Under the pieces are notes generated by a model. That model did not search any database. It worked only from the letters and a program-made list of their open reading frames with translations, and was not told where the DNA came from. Position numbers and translations under genes: made by a program. A stretch of DNA of 13,168 bases from an uncultured Ruminococcus sp. (GTDB lineage: Bacteria; Bacillota; Clostridia; Oscillospirales; Ruminococcaceae): positions 1 to 13,168 of the forward strand of contig USEH01000044.1 of the NCBI GenBank assembly GCA_900553675.1. The letters run 5' to 3'. Shown piece after piece: positions 1-6,409 of this stretch. The stretch's first letter is position 1. Every line of letters starts with the position of its first letter.

Positions 1-207
1 GTTTTTAGTGATTGATTCGGTCTGCGCGGGTGCTGCCTGCTCAGTCGGCTGAGCTGCGGCGGGTGCGGGTCTGCGGCTTTCAAACGCCCTGATTATCGCT
101 CCTAAAATATAGCAAAGGGCGATTATGCAGATAAGTCCGAAAAAGACCATTCCAAGACCCAATCCAACTACCAGCGGCAAAGACGGTTCGGACGCCAATA
201 CGAACAT
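1..207 (-). CDS. OadG-like sodium pump decarboxylase gamma subunit (partial, 3' end outside window)
   Basis: This 69-codon partial frame runs off the left edge. It starts at the ATG at 207-205, preceded by AAAGGAGG with 8 nt spacing. Residues about 12-39 form one membrane helix (VVGLGLGMVFFGLICIIALC and onward). They are followed by a short basic patch (FESRR) and an Ala/Pro/Gln-rich linker (PAPAAAQPTEQAAPAQTE). A short periplasm-facing N-terminus, a single helix containing GLGMVF, and an Ala/Pro-rich cytosolic tail are typical of the OadG/gamma subunit of sodium-translocating decarboxylases. That subunit anchors and assembles the biotin-dependent alpha subunit with the sodium-pumping beta subunit. 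Partner genes, if present, would lie to the left of the window. The assignment rests on topology and composition, because the C-terminal part is not visible. Confidence 0.7.
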   Translation of the reverse strand, partial: MFVLASEPSLPLVVGLGLGMVFFGLICIIALCYILGAIIRAFESRRPAPAAAQPTEQAAPAQTESITKN

Positions 208-244
208 ACAGAATTCCTCCTTTCAAATTGCCCAAATTAAAATC

Positions 245-273
245 ATAATAGCATACTAATAAGAATTTTGCAA
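245..273 (-). promoter_or_regulatory. Sigma-A-type promoter for the OadG-like gene
   Basis: On the minus strand, TTGCAA (273-268) is followed after exactly 17 nt by TATTAT (250-245). It lies about 38 nt upstream of the ATG at 207, and the intervening DNA is AT-rich. The hexamers and spacing fit a vegetative promoter. Confidence 0.65.
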
Positions 274-444
274 GCGTTTTTCCCCCGTTTTGAGCTAAAT
301 CTACAATCTGACAAAAACAAGTGACACCCAAGCCCATAAACTGGGCAATATTAAAGATTGCCTGCGTCCCGAAAGTCGCTTTTTGGGCGGCAATCTGCAA
401 AAAAAGTCCTGCACTATGCAATATTTTCCCGCGCAGAGTTGTAT

Positions 445-450
445 TATAAT
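445..450 (+). promoter_or_regulatory. Possible -10 element for the DUF4349 lipoprotein operon
   Basis: A perfect TATAAT lies 55 nt upstream of the lipoprotein ATG at 506. No recognisable -35 hexamer sits 16-18 nt upstream (the DNA there reads like ATATTTTC), and there is no extended -10 TG. The promoter may need an activator or an alternative start. This is a weak call. Confidence 0.35.
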
Positions 451-505
451 CAGAAACACCCGAAAGAAGCCCCGAGCAGGGCGAATGAAAGGAAGATTTA
501 TACAT

Positions 506-1525
506 ATGAAAAAGCTTAGTTCTATATTATTAATAGCAGTCGCGACAGTCGTTTTATTTGCTGGATGCTCAAGTCCGAGCAAGTACGACGGTTCTGCACC
601 AACCCAAGGCTTTGAAATGAACAATTCCGCCTCAGCCGACATGGGCTGGTATGAGGATGACGTTGCGTGGGACGAACCGGTTGACAGCTCCGTGGATATG
701 GAAATGGCAGCCTCCGAGCCGATGGAAGCTCCGGTAGAGAACATCGACGCGGACGCCTTAAAGGCTTCGCAGAGAAAAATCATCAAAAACCGCAACCTCA
801 GCGTTGAAACTCTTGAATACGACAAGTTCATAAAGGAGCTTGAAGCAAAGGTTTCGGAATTTGGCGGATACATTGAAAACTCCACTCAGAACGGCAATTC
901 CTACTACGGAAAAGCTATGAGAAGCTCGAACTACACCATAAGAATCCCCGCAGAGCGCTTTGACGAATTTACAACGCTTGTCGGCGACATGGGCACCGTT
1001 ACCTACACCCATGAATACATCGACGATGTTACCACAAAGTATGTAGACACCGAGGCAAGAATCGCTTCGCTCAGAGCAGAGCAGGAAAGCTTTTTAAAGC
1101 TTATGGAAAGAGCCGAGACGGTTGAGGAAATCCTGCAAATCCAGAGCTATCTTACCGACGTAAACTATCAGATAGAGTCATACACCGCACAGCTCAACAC
1201 CTACAAGAGCCTTGTTTCCTATTCCACCCTTCGCCTTGATATAACCGAGGTTGAAAGGCTTACCCCGCCCGCTGCCAAGCCTGGAGTATTCGACAGAATC
1301 AGTCAGAACATCTCCGATAATCTTTACAACATCGGCGAGGGCTTTAAGGATATGTTCGTTGGCATAGTAAGCTCAGCTCCTTATCTTGCAATGTACGCGG
1401 TTGTGATTGTCATCATAGTGATTATTGTAAGGCTTATTATCCGCAAGGTTAAAAAGTCCTCGATGTTCGCAAGCGAGCCCGCTAAGCCCGCTGCGGAGAA
1501 TCCCGAAAACAAGGAGAGCAAGTAA
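506..1525 (+). CDS. DUF4349 family lipoprotein with C-terminal membrane helix
   Basis: This 339-residue protein starts at the ATG at 506, with AAAGGAAG about 10 nt upstream. The frame opens further upstream, but only this start gives a clean signal peptide. Residues 1-20 are a lipoprotein signal peptide with lipobox LFAGC, so Cys21 should be lipidated. Residues 22-85 are acidic, Ser/Met-rich and probably a flexible tether. Residues about 90-250 match the DUF4349 pattern: a basic RKIIKNRNL start, FGGYIEN, an IRIPAERFDEF strand/helix, and a helical, likely coiled-coil stretch at about 180-235. A membrane helix (about 293-312) and a basic tail follow. The extracytoplasmic body is therefore held at both ends, by a lipid anchor and a helix. 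The family function is unknown to me. The stop codon overlaps the next gene's start (TAATG), which indicates an operon. Confidence 0.88.
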   Translation: MKKLSSILLIAVATVVLFAGCSSPSKYDGSAPTQGFEMNNSASADMGWYEDDVAWDEPVDSSVDMEMAASEPMEAPVENIDADALKASQRKIIKNRNLSVETLEYDKFIKELEAKVSEFGGYIENSTQNGNSYYGKAMRSSNYTIRIPAERFDEFTTLVGDMGTVTYTHEYIDDVTTKYVDTEARIASLRAEQESFLKLMERAETVEEILQIQSYLTDVNYQIESYTAQLNTYKSLVSYSTLRLDITEVERLTPPAAKPGVFDRISQNISDNLYNIGEGFKDMFVGIVSSAPYLAMYAVVIVIIVIIVRLIIRKVKKSSMFASEPAKPAAENPENKESK

Positions 1526-1761
1526 TGAAGCGCAAAATTGTAATTGCTGTTATAATAGTGGTGGCTTTGGCGATACTTTTCACTCCCGCCCGTATTCAAC
1601 TAAGGGACGGCGGAAGCGTTGTATACAAGGCAATAACCTACAGCGTTACAAAATACCGCAACTATGAAACAAGAGGCTGGAAAATAGTGATTTTCGGAAT
1701 CACCCTGCGCGATGATCTGGAAGAGGTCCGCAAATACCATGAATGGACAGGAAGCTTATGA
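1525..1761 (+). CDS. Small single-pass membrane protein, first of a tandem paralogous pair
   Basis: This 78-residue protein starts at the ATG at 1525-1527, sharing one base with the lipoprotein stop (TAATG), so translation is probably coupled. Residues 1-19 are a basic start (MKRK) plus a hydrophobic helix. A short segment containing the motif DGGSVVYKAITYSVTKY and then GWKIVIFGITLRDDL follows. There is no lipobox Cys, so the helix is either an uncleaved anchor or a signal peptide. The same motifs recur in the next gene. Proteins of this form are common as hypotheticals in Clostridia, and I know no function. The C-terminal tail EEVRKYHEWTGSL has no match in its paralogue. Confidence 0.78.
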   Translation: MKRKIVIAVIIVVALAILFTPARIQLRDGGSVVYKAITYSVTKYRNYETRGWKIVIFGITLRDDLEEVRKYHEWTGSL

Positions 1762-1991
1762 AGCGCAGAATTGCAATCGCCGTGATAATAGTAGCAGCTT
1801 TGGTGATACTGCTATTCCCCATCCGTATCGCATACAAAGACGGCGGAAGCGTTGAATACAAAGCTTTAACCTACAGCGTTACGAAGTATCACCGCATGCC
1901 CCCGCTCGGAAGTGATGATTACCTTGAGGGCTGGAAAATAGAGCTTTTCGGAATCACCCTTCGCGACGATTTAGCCTATTTAAAATATTGA
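1758..1991 (+). CDS. Small single-pass membrane protein, second of a tandem paralogous pair
   Basis: This 77-residue protein starts at the ATG at 1758. That ATG overlaps the upstream stop as ATGA, has AGGA 7 nt upstream, and reproduces the paralogue's MKR start. An in-frame ATG at 1743 would add five residues but has no clear ribosome site. The protein has a hydrophobic helix at residues about 5-20, then DGGSVEYKALTYSVTKYH, then an insert of roughly ten residues (RMPPLGSDDYLE) absent from the first copy. GWKIELFGITLRDDL and a short tail end the protein. Protein and DNA similarity (for example the shared 16-mer GACGGCGGAAGCGTTG) show that the pair arose by tandem duplication. It is the last gene of the operon, and its function is unknown. 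Confidence 0.77.
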   Translation: MKRRIAIAVIIVAALVILLFPIRIAYKDGGSVEYKALTYSVTKYHRMPPLGSDDYLEGWKIELFGITLRDDLAYLKY

Positions 1992-2015
1992 TAACATCTT
2001 TCTTCGTACAATATG

Positions 2016-2075
2016 CACCGCCTCCGCAGGTTCACCTCGATTTTGAGGCTGACCTGCGGCGGCGGTGTTTTTATT
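2016..2075 (+). terminator. Rho-independent terminator of the lipoprotein/mini-protein operon
   Basis: The arm CACCGCCtCCGCAGGT (2016-2031) pairs with ACCTGCGGcGGCGGTG (2052-2067). This gives 15 pairs with one mismatch around a 20-nt loop that itself contains CTC/GAG. The tail TTTTTATTT follows immediately. It begins 25 nt after the stop at 1991, and its tail overlaps the 3' end of the convergent HAD gene. Confidence 0.9.
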
Positions 2076-2730
2076 TATGATATTCAAGCCCGGTGTAATC
2101 CTTTATTACCCCATCACAAAGCTCGCTCATCCTCTGCCAGTCCCCGCGTGAGTGTTCTTCGAGTATGCCTATGCACCTCATCCCCGCCTCCTTTGCGCCC
2201 ATGCAGCCGAGATATATGTCCTCAAACACGCAGCACCGTTCGGGGCTGACCCCTGCTCTCTGCGCCGCCAAGAGATATACATCCGGAAAGCCCTTTTTGC
2301 GGCTGACCTCCTCGGTGCTTGCAAACGCACAAAAGTAATCCAAAACGCCGAAGCGTTCAAGACAAGGGCGGTAAAGCTGAGGAGGGGCGGCGGTGGCAAG
2401 GGCTATTTTTGCGCCCGATTGATGCAGCTTGCGCAGAAATTCCCGCGCGCCCTCGACCATCTCCACGCCGCTTTCGTATTGCTGAGCCAGAAGGAAGAGC
2501 CACTCGTCTATGATTTCCTGCCTGCTTTCCTGTATGCCGTACTCGGCTTTTACGTAGTCGGCAGCTTCGACAAGGTTCATCGGTGCAACCTTATCGTAAA
2601 AGCCTTTTGGGGTGTCCATCCCCCGCCTGCGCATGAAGATATCGTCTACCCTGTTCCAAGCGTCCAGAGATTTAACCAAGGTGCCGTCAAGGTCGAAAAT
2701 TGCGCATTCTATATCTTTAAAAAAGTTCAT
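2071..2730 (-). CDS. HAD-superfamily hydrolase (phosphatase / beta-phosphoglucomutase-like)
   Basis: This 219-residue protein starts at the ATG at 2730, with GGAGG 6 nt upstream. An upstream in-frame ATG at 2790 would place the promoter inside the gene. All four HAD motifs are present. Motif I is DLDGTL (Asp13 nucleophile, Asp15 acid/base) and motif II is LATAAP (Thr113). Motif III is the Lys in SRKKGFPD (Lys145/146), and motif IV is VFED (Glu170-Asp171), followed by GAKEAGM. The helical segment between motifs I and II (about residues 22-95) is a subclass I cap, as in phosphoglycolate phosphatase and beta-phosphoglucomutase relatives. The substrate cannot be read from the sequence, although HAD phosphatases of this kind usually act on small phosphosugars or similar metabolites in the cytosol. 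The gene appears monocistronic. It is divergent from recG and convergent with the operon to its left. Confidence 0.85.
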   Translation of the reverse strand: MNFFKDIECAIFDLDGTLVKSLDAWNRVDDIFMRRRGMDTPKGFYDKVAPMNLVEAADYVKAEYGIQESRQEIIDEWLFLLAQQYESGVEMVEGAREFLRKLHQSGAKIALATAAPPQLYRPCLERFGVLDYFCAFASTEEVSRKKGFPDVYLLAAQRAGVSPERCCVFEDIYLGCMGAKEAGMRCIGILEEHSRGDWQRMSELCDGVIKDYTGLEYHK

Positions 2731-2758
2731 GATGTCCTCCGAAATTATCAATAAATAA

Positions 2759-2787
2759 AGTTTATACGATATTCCGCGAAATGTCAA
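2759..2787 (-). promoter_or_regulatory. Promoter of the HAD hydrolase gene
   Basis: On the minus strand a perfect TTGACA (2787-2782) is followed after 17 nt by TAAACT (2764-2759). An alternative -10, TATAAA, lies at 15 nt. The element sits 29 nt upstream of the start at 2730. Its -35 is only 8 bp from the recG -35 on the other strand. Confidence 0.6.
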
Positions 2788-2795
2788 CAATTCAC

Positions 2796-2824
2796 TTGAA
2801 AATCTCGGAAGGATTCGGTATAAT
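2796..2824 (+). promoter_or_regulatory. Promoter of recG
   Basis: TTGAAA (2796-2801), a 17-nt spacer and a perfect TATAAT (2819-2824) lie 37 nt upstream of the recG ATG at 2862. This is close to the sigma-A consensus. Confidence 0.8.
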
Positions 2825-2861
2825 AGAAATAATATCTTAACAGGATTGGGAGGGATATATC

Positions 2862-4895
2862 ATGAGCCTTGACGACAGCGTTATGTATTTAAAGGGAGTA
2901 GGTCCCAAGCGCGCGGAGCTTTTAAAAAAGCTTGGAATTGAAACGGTCAGGCAGCTTATATATCACATTCCAAGGAGCTATATCGACTTCACCTCGCCCG
3001 TGCCGATAGCCGAAGCCCTGCTTGAAGAGATGAACGTTATAAAGGCAAGGGTATACAAAAAGCGCGCGCCCGACCTTATCCGCAAAAACATGAAGATATT
3101 CCGCGTTATCTGCACCGACGGTGCGAACGATATCACAATAGTTATATACAACTCGCAGTATCTTTACAATTCTTTAAAGGAGGACTGCGACTATATCCTT
3201 TACGGCAAGGTGACAGGCAACCTTATTTCAAAAGAGATGTCCTCGCCGATGATACTTGAAGCTTCAAGCGAGGATAGGATTCTGCCAATCTACCCACTAA
3301 CTGCGGGGATATCCATGGGAATAATGCGCTCCTGCGTTAAAAATGCCCTTGAAAGGCTTACTTCCGGCGATTGCGAGACTCTGCCCCAGAGCGTAAGGGT
3401 AAAGCACAATCTGATTCCGGCGGAGGAGGCTCTGCGAAAAATACATTTTCCTGCCGACTCCTCGGAGATATCCTCGGCGCGAAAGCGGCTTGCCTTCGAC
3501 GAGCTGTTAACCCTGCAATTAGGTATGCTCGCCCTGCGTGAAAGAAGCCGCGAGCTTACATCATATTCGCTATCTCCGAAGTCGCTCTCGCCCTACTACT
3601 CTTCCCTGCCCTTTGAGCTTACCGGAGCGCAGAAAAAAGCGATTGAAGAGTGCTGCGCCGATATGACAATGGGAAGCCCGATGAATCGGCTTATATTAGG
3701 GGATGTCGGTTCGGGAAAGACTGCCGTTGCGGCGGCTTGCTGCTATTTTGCCTATCTCAACGGCTGCCAGTCCTGCCTGATGGCTCCCACCGAGATACTT
3801 GCCGATCAGCATTATGCCACCCTGTGCGGATTTTTAGAGCCGCTGGGGGTTAAAATCGTCCTGCTGAAGGGCTCGATGAGTGCAAAGAAAAAATCTCAGA
3901 TAAAGCAGGCGATTGCATGCGGTGAATACGACATTGCAGTCGGCACCCACGCGCTGATACAGCAGTCCACCGAGTTTAAGAACCTCGCTATTGTCATAAC
4001 CGACGAGCAGCACCGCTTCGGAGTCGCGCAGCGCGACGCACTTGCCAAAAAAAGCGTGAACCCCCACCGCCTTGTAATGAGCGCAACACCGATTCCGCGA
4101 ACGCTTGCGCTGATGATATACGGCGAGCTGGACATTTCGCTTTTGGGCGAGCTTCCAAAGGGGCGGCTTAAAATCGAGACCTATGCCGTAACCGGCAAGC
4201 TCCGCGAGCGTGCATACGGCTTTGTTAAAAAGCAGCTTCAGGCGGGCAATCAGGCATACATTGTCTGCCCCGCGATTGAGGACAGCGAGACCGGCACGCA
4301 GGAGCTTAAAAGCGTTAAAAGCTATGCCAAAACCCTTGGCGAGGGCGCTTTTAAGGGATACCGCATAGAGGTTCTGCACGGTCAGCTTCCGGCGGACAAA
4401 AAGGAAAAGATAATGCGCGATTTCAAGGACGGCAAAACCGACATCCTTGTTTCCACAACCGTTATCGAGGTGGGCGTGGACGTTCCGAACGCGACCGTTA
4501 TGTTGATTGAAAACGCCGACCGCTTTGGCTTAAGCCAGCTTCACCAGCTGAGAGGACGAGTGGGGCGGGGAAAATTACAGTCCTACTGCATACTCATCAC
4601 CGACAATGTAAACGAGGAAAGCCGCAAGCGATTAAAGGCTCTTACTGCTACCTCGGACGGCTTTGAGATATCCGAGATGGATTTAAAGCTGCGCGGTCCG
4701 GGCGATTTCTTCGGCGAGGCTCAGCACGGGCTGCCGCGTTTGAAAATCGCGGACATAGCCGCGGACTCCGAGCTGTTAAGCGCGGCGGGAAACGAAGCGA
4801 AGCACCTGCACGAAAGCGGCTTTTTGCAGTCGGATGAGGGCAAGGCTCTTGCGAAAAGAGTTGAGTCTTTGTTTGATGACGGGGTTAAGAGCTGA
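2862..4895 (+). CDS. recG: ATP-dependent DNA helicase RecG
   Basis: This 677-residue protein has a normal length for RecG. RecG is a cytosolic DNA translocase that reverses stalled forks and processes branched repair and recombination intermediates. The start at 2862 follows GGGAGGG about 7 nt upstream. The N-terminus has the helix-hairpin-like LKGVGPKRAELLKKLGI (residues 10-26). Next comes the OB-fold wedge domain (about 45-145) that grips branched DNA. Helicase motifs appear in order: Walker A LGDVGSGKT (279-287), the RecG-type motif II DEQH (381-384) followed by RFG, motif III SATPIPRT (407-414), and motif VI QLRGRVGRG (562-570). The C-terminal GPGDFFGEAQHGLP region is also typical. No frameshift or missing motif is visible. 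It has its own promoter, and a strong terminator follows the stop. Confidence 0.98.
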   Translation: MSLDDSVMYLKGVGPKRAELLKKLGIETVRQLIYHIPRSYIDFTSPVPIAEALLEEMNVIKARVYKKRAPDLIRKNMKIFRVICTDGANDITIVIYNSQYLYNSLKEDCDYILYGKVTGNLISKEMSSPMILEASSEDRILPIYPLTAGISMGIMRSCVKNALERLTSGDCETLPQSVRVKHNLIPAEEALRKIHFPADSSEISSARKRLAFDELLTLQLGMLALRERSRELTSYSLSPKSLSPYYSSLPFELTGAQKKAIEECCADMTMGSPMNRLILGDVGSGKTAVAAACCYFAYLNGCQSCLMAPTEILADQHYATLCGFLEPLGVKIVLLKGSMSAKKKSQIKQAIACGEYDIAVGTHALIQQSTEFKNLAIVITDEQHRFGVAQRDALAKKSVNPHRLVMSATPIPRTLALMIYGELDISLLGELPKGRLKIETYAVTGKLRERAYGFVKKQLQAGNQAYIVCPAIEDSETGTQELKSVKSYAKTLGEGAFKGYRIEVLHGQLPADKKEKIMRDFKDGKTDILVSTTVIEVGVDVPNATVMLIENADRFGLSQLHQLRGRVGRGKLQSYCILITDNVNEESRKRLKALTATSDGFEISEMDLKLRGPGDFFGEAQHGLPRLKIADIAADSELLSAAGNEAKHLHESGFLQSDEGKALAKRVESLFDDGVKS

Positions 4896-4915
4896 AATAT
4901 AGTTGACAAAATAAT

Positions 4916-4950
4916 AAATCCAAGCCATGGTTGGCATGGCTTGGATTTTT
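4916..4950. terminator. Bidirectional rho-independent terminator between recG and glgA
   Basis: The arm AAATCCAAGCCATG (4916-4929) pairs perfectly with CATGGCTTGGATTT (4935-4948) around a 5-nt loop. On the plus strand it is followed by TTTTTAG. On the minus strand it is followed by an AT-rich, T-rich tract (ATTTATTATTTTG). It begins 21 nt after the recG stop and can end transcripts from both convergent units. Confidence 0.9.
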
Positions 4951-4962
4951 AGTATTACACAA

Positions 4963-4995
4963 TTTCAGCGGGAGACGTTATATCCCCCGCTGAAA
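4963..4995 (-). terminator. Second hairpin downstream of glgA
   Basis: The arm TTTCAGCGGG (4963-4972) pairs with CCCGCTGAAA (4986-4995) around a 13-nt loop, only 17 bp after the glgA stop. The minus-strand tail TTGTG is a poor U-tract, so by itself it is a weak terminator. It may instead protect the operon's 3' end or back up the bidirectional hairpin just beyond it. Confidence 0.5.
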
Positions 4996-5011
4996 AACTA
5001 ACCTATATAGC

Positions 5012-6409
5012 TTAAATGTCGCCCGCAAGCTCTCTGTAAAGTCCCAGATAAAGCTCTGCCGAGCGCGCCCAGCTGAAGTCCTCACGCAGGGCATGACTTA
5101 CCAGCTTGCCCCACTGCATACGCTTGTCGTAATACGCTCTTGCTCTTACGGTGGCGTCCAGCATGTCGTGGGCGTTGTAGGTCTTAAAGGTGAAGCCGTT
5201 GCCGCCGGGTCCTCCGCAGTCGACAATGCTGTCCTTTAAGCCGCCGGTTTCTCTTACTATCGGGATGGTGCCGTAGCGCAGGGATACGCTCTGCGAAGGC
5301 ATAAGGAACATATCCGCGCCGGCATAGATTCTGTGAGCCAGATCGGGGATAAAGCCGATTTTAACGCCCACCGCCTGAGGATATCTGTAAGCCATCTCGC
5401 GGAAGAAGTCCTCATACTGCTTTTCGCCCGAGCCGAGGATTACGAACTTATAGCCAATGCGAATCATGTCCTCAAAGACTCTCTTTATAAGGTCAACGCC
5501 CTTGTGCGAAACAAGTCTTGTTACTATTCCCATTACAGGCTCGTCGCCCTCCGGCAGACCCATCTCCTGCAGCAGGCTGCGCTTGCATTCCTTTTTGCCC
5601 GCCTTATCCTCAGCACTGAAATGAGCAGGGATTGCAGGGTCGGTTTCGGGGTTGTAAACGTCCTGATCTATGCCGTTTAAGAAGCCTGTAAGCTTATACT
5701 GCTTGCTCCAGAGAACGGGGTCGAGTCCGTGGGAGAAGTAGGGGTTCAGAATCTCCCAAGCGTAGGTGGGTGAAACGGTGGTTATCTTGTCGGCGGTCTC
5801 GAACGCGCCCTTCATAAAGTTTACGCAGTTGTCGTACTCAACAAGGCTGTGAGCCCAATCCGGCAGACCTAAGATGTCGTTATGAAGCTCCAAGCCGTAT
5901 TTTCCCTGATACTGAATGTTGTGGATGGTGAATACCGTTTTGATATTTCCCAGATCCTTCTGATTCTTATAAAAGACGTTGTAGTATACCGGAACAAGCG
6001 CGGTCTGCCAGTCGTTGCAGTTTAAAATGTCCGGAACAAAGTCGATATGCTTTATCATTTCAAGTATCGCGCGGGAGAAGAAGGTAAAGCGCTCCGCGTC
6101 GTCATAATGACCGTAGATTCCGTTGCGCTTGAAATAGTATTCGTTGTCTAAAAGATAGTAGGTAACTCCGTTTGCAACGCCCTTGAAAACTCCGCAGTAC
6201 TGATTTCTCCAGGCAACCGGAACAAAGAAGTTTGTAATATACTCAAGGCTTTCGCGCAGCTCCCATTTTATTGCGGAATAAAGGGGCATAACCACGCGGC
6301 AATCGTGTCCGGCTTCGTTTAAAGCTCTGGGCAGAGAGCCTGCAACGTCTGCCAATCCGCCGGAGGCTATATAGGGCAGAGCCTCGCTAGCCGCATAAAG
6401 TATTTTCAT
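5012..6409 (-). CDS. glgA: Glycogen synthase GlgA (ADP-glucose type, GT5) lacking the catalytic-glutamate loop
   Basis: This 465-residue protein is the last gene of the glycogen operon. The start at 6409 has AAAGGA about 9 nt upstream. GlgA transfers glucose from ADP-glucose to the non-reducing end of an alpha-1,4-glucan in the cytosol. The GT-B layout is complete. The N-terminal domain has MKILYAASEALPY, GGLADVAGSLP (17-27), VAWRNQYCGVF, NDWQTALVP (132-140) and TIHNIQYQG. The C-terminal domain has LNGIDQDVYNPETDP, VTRLVSHKG (296-304, with Arg298 and Lys303 matching the phosphate-binding Arg and Lys), LAHRIYAGADMFLMPS, RYGTIPIVRETGGL and a FSWARSAELYLGLY tail. Two things are odd. After MPS (370-372) the family-typical RFEPCGLS block, which carries the essential Glu, is absent and the chain continues QSVSLRYG. 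The KTGGL lysine is Ala15. The fold should form, but activity as written is doubtful. Confidence 0.95.
   Translation of the reverse strand: MKILYAASEALPYIASGGLADVAGSLPRALNEAGHDCRVVMPLYSAIKWELRESLEYITNFFVPVAWRNQYCGVFKGVANGVTYYLLDNEYYFKRNGIYGHYDDAERFTFFSRAILEMIKHIDFVPDILNCNDWQTALVPVYYNVFYKNQKDLGNIKTVFTIHNIQYQGKYGLELHNDILGLPDWAHSLVEYDNCVNFMKGAFETADKITTVSPTYAWEILNPYFSHGLDPVLWSKQYKLTGFLNGIDQDVYNPETDPAIPAHFSAEDKAGKKECKRSLLQEMGLPEGDEPVMGIVTRLVSHKGVDLIKRVFEDMIRIGYKFVILGSGEKQYEDFFREMAYRYPQAVGVKIGFIPDLAHRIYAGADMFLMPSQSVSLRYGTIPIVRETGGLKDSIVDCGGPGGNGFTFKTYNAHDMLDATVRARAYYDKRMQWGKLVSHALREDFSWARSAELYLGLYRELAGDI

Larger units (their letters stand above)
208..505. other. Divergent intergenic region with interleaved inverted repeats
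   Basis: These 298 bp separate two divergent genes, and I find no convincing gene in them. They hold the minus-strand promoter at 245-273 and a possible plus-strand -10 at 445-450. Between these is a cluster of inverted repeats: GCCCA/TGGGC (333-337 with 342-346), GGCAAT/ATTGCC (344-349 with 357-362), and an 8-bp AGATTGCC/GGCAATCT pair (355-362 with 389-396). The segment 357-362 can pair with either flanking partner. No U-tract follows any of these stems on either strand, so they are not simple terminators. Confidence 0.5.

Noticed and set aside
383..505. Upstream extension of the lipoprotein frame (ATG at 383)
   Set aside because: It would put 41 extra residues before a perfect lipoprotein signal peptide and cover the TATAAT at 445. 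The start at 506 has its own ribosome site.
80..505. A 141-codon minus-strand frame across the oadG-like start and intergenic region
   Set aside because: It covers the oadG-like promoter and ribosome site in another frame, has no family-like motif and no ribosome site of its own.
2152..2754. A 200-codon plus-strand frame opposite the HAD gene
   Set aside because: It is antisense to a gene with all four HAD motifs. High-GC third positions create such long antisense frames.
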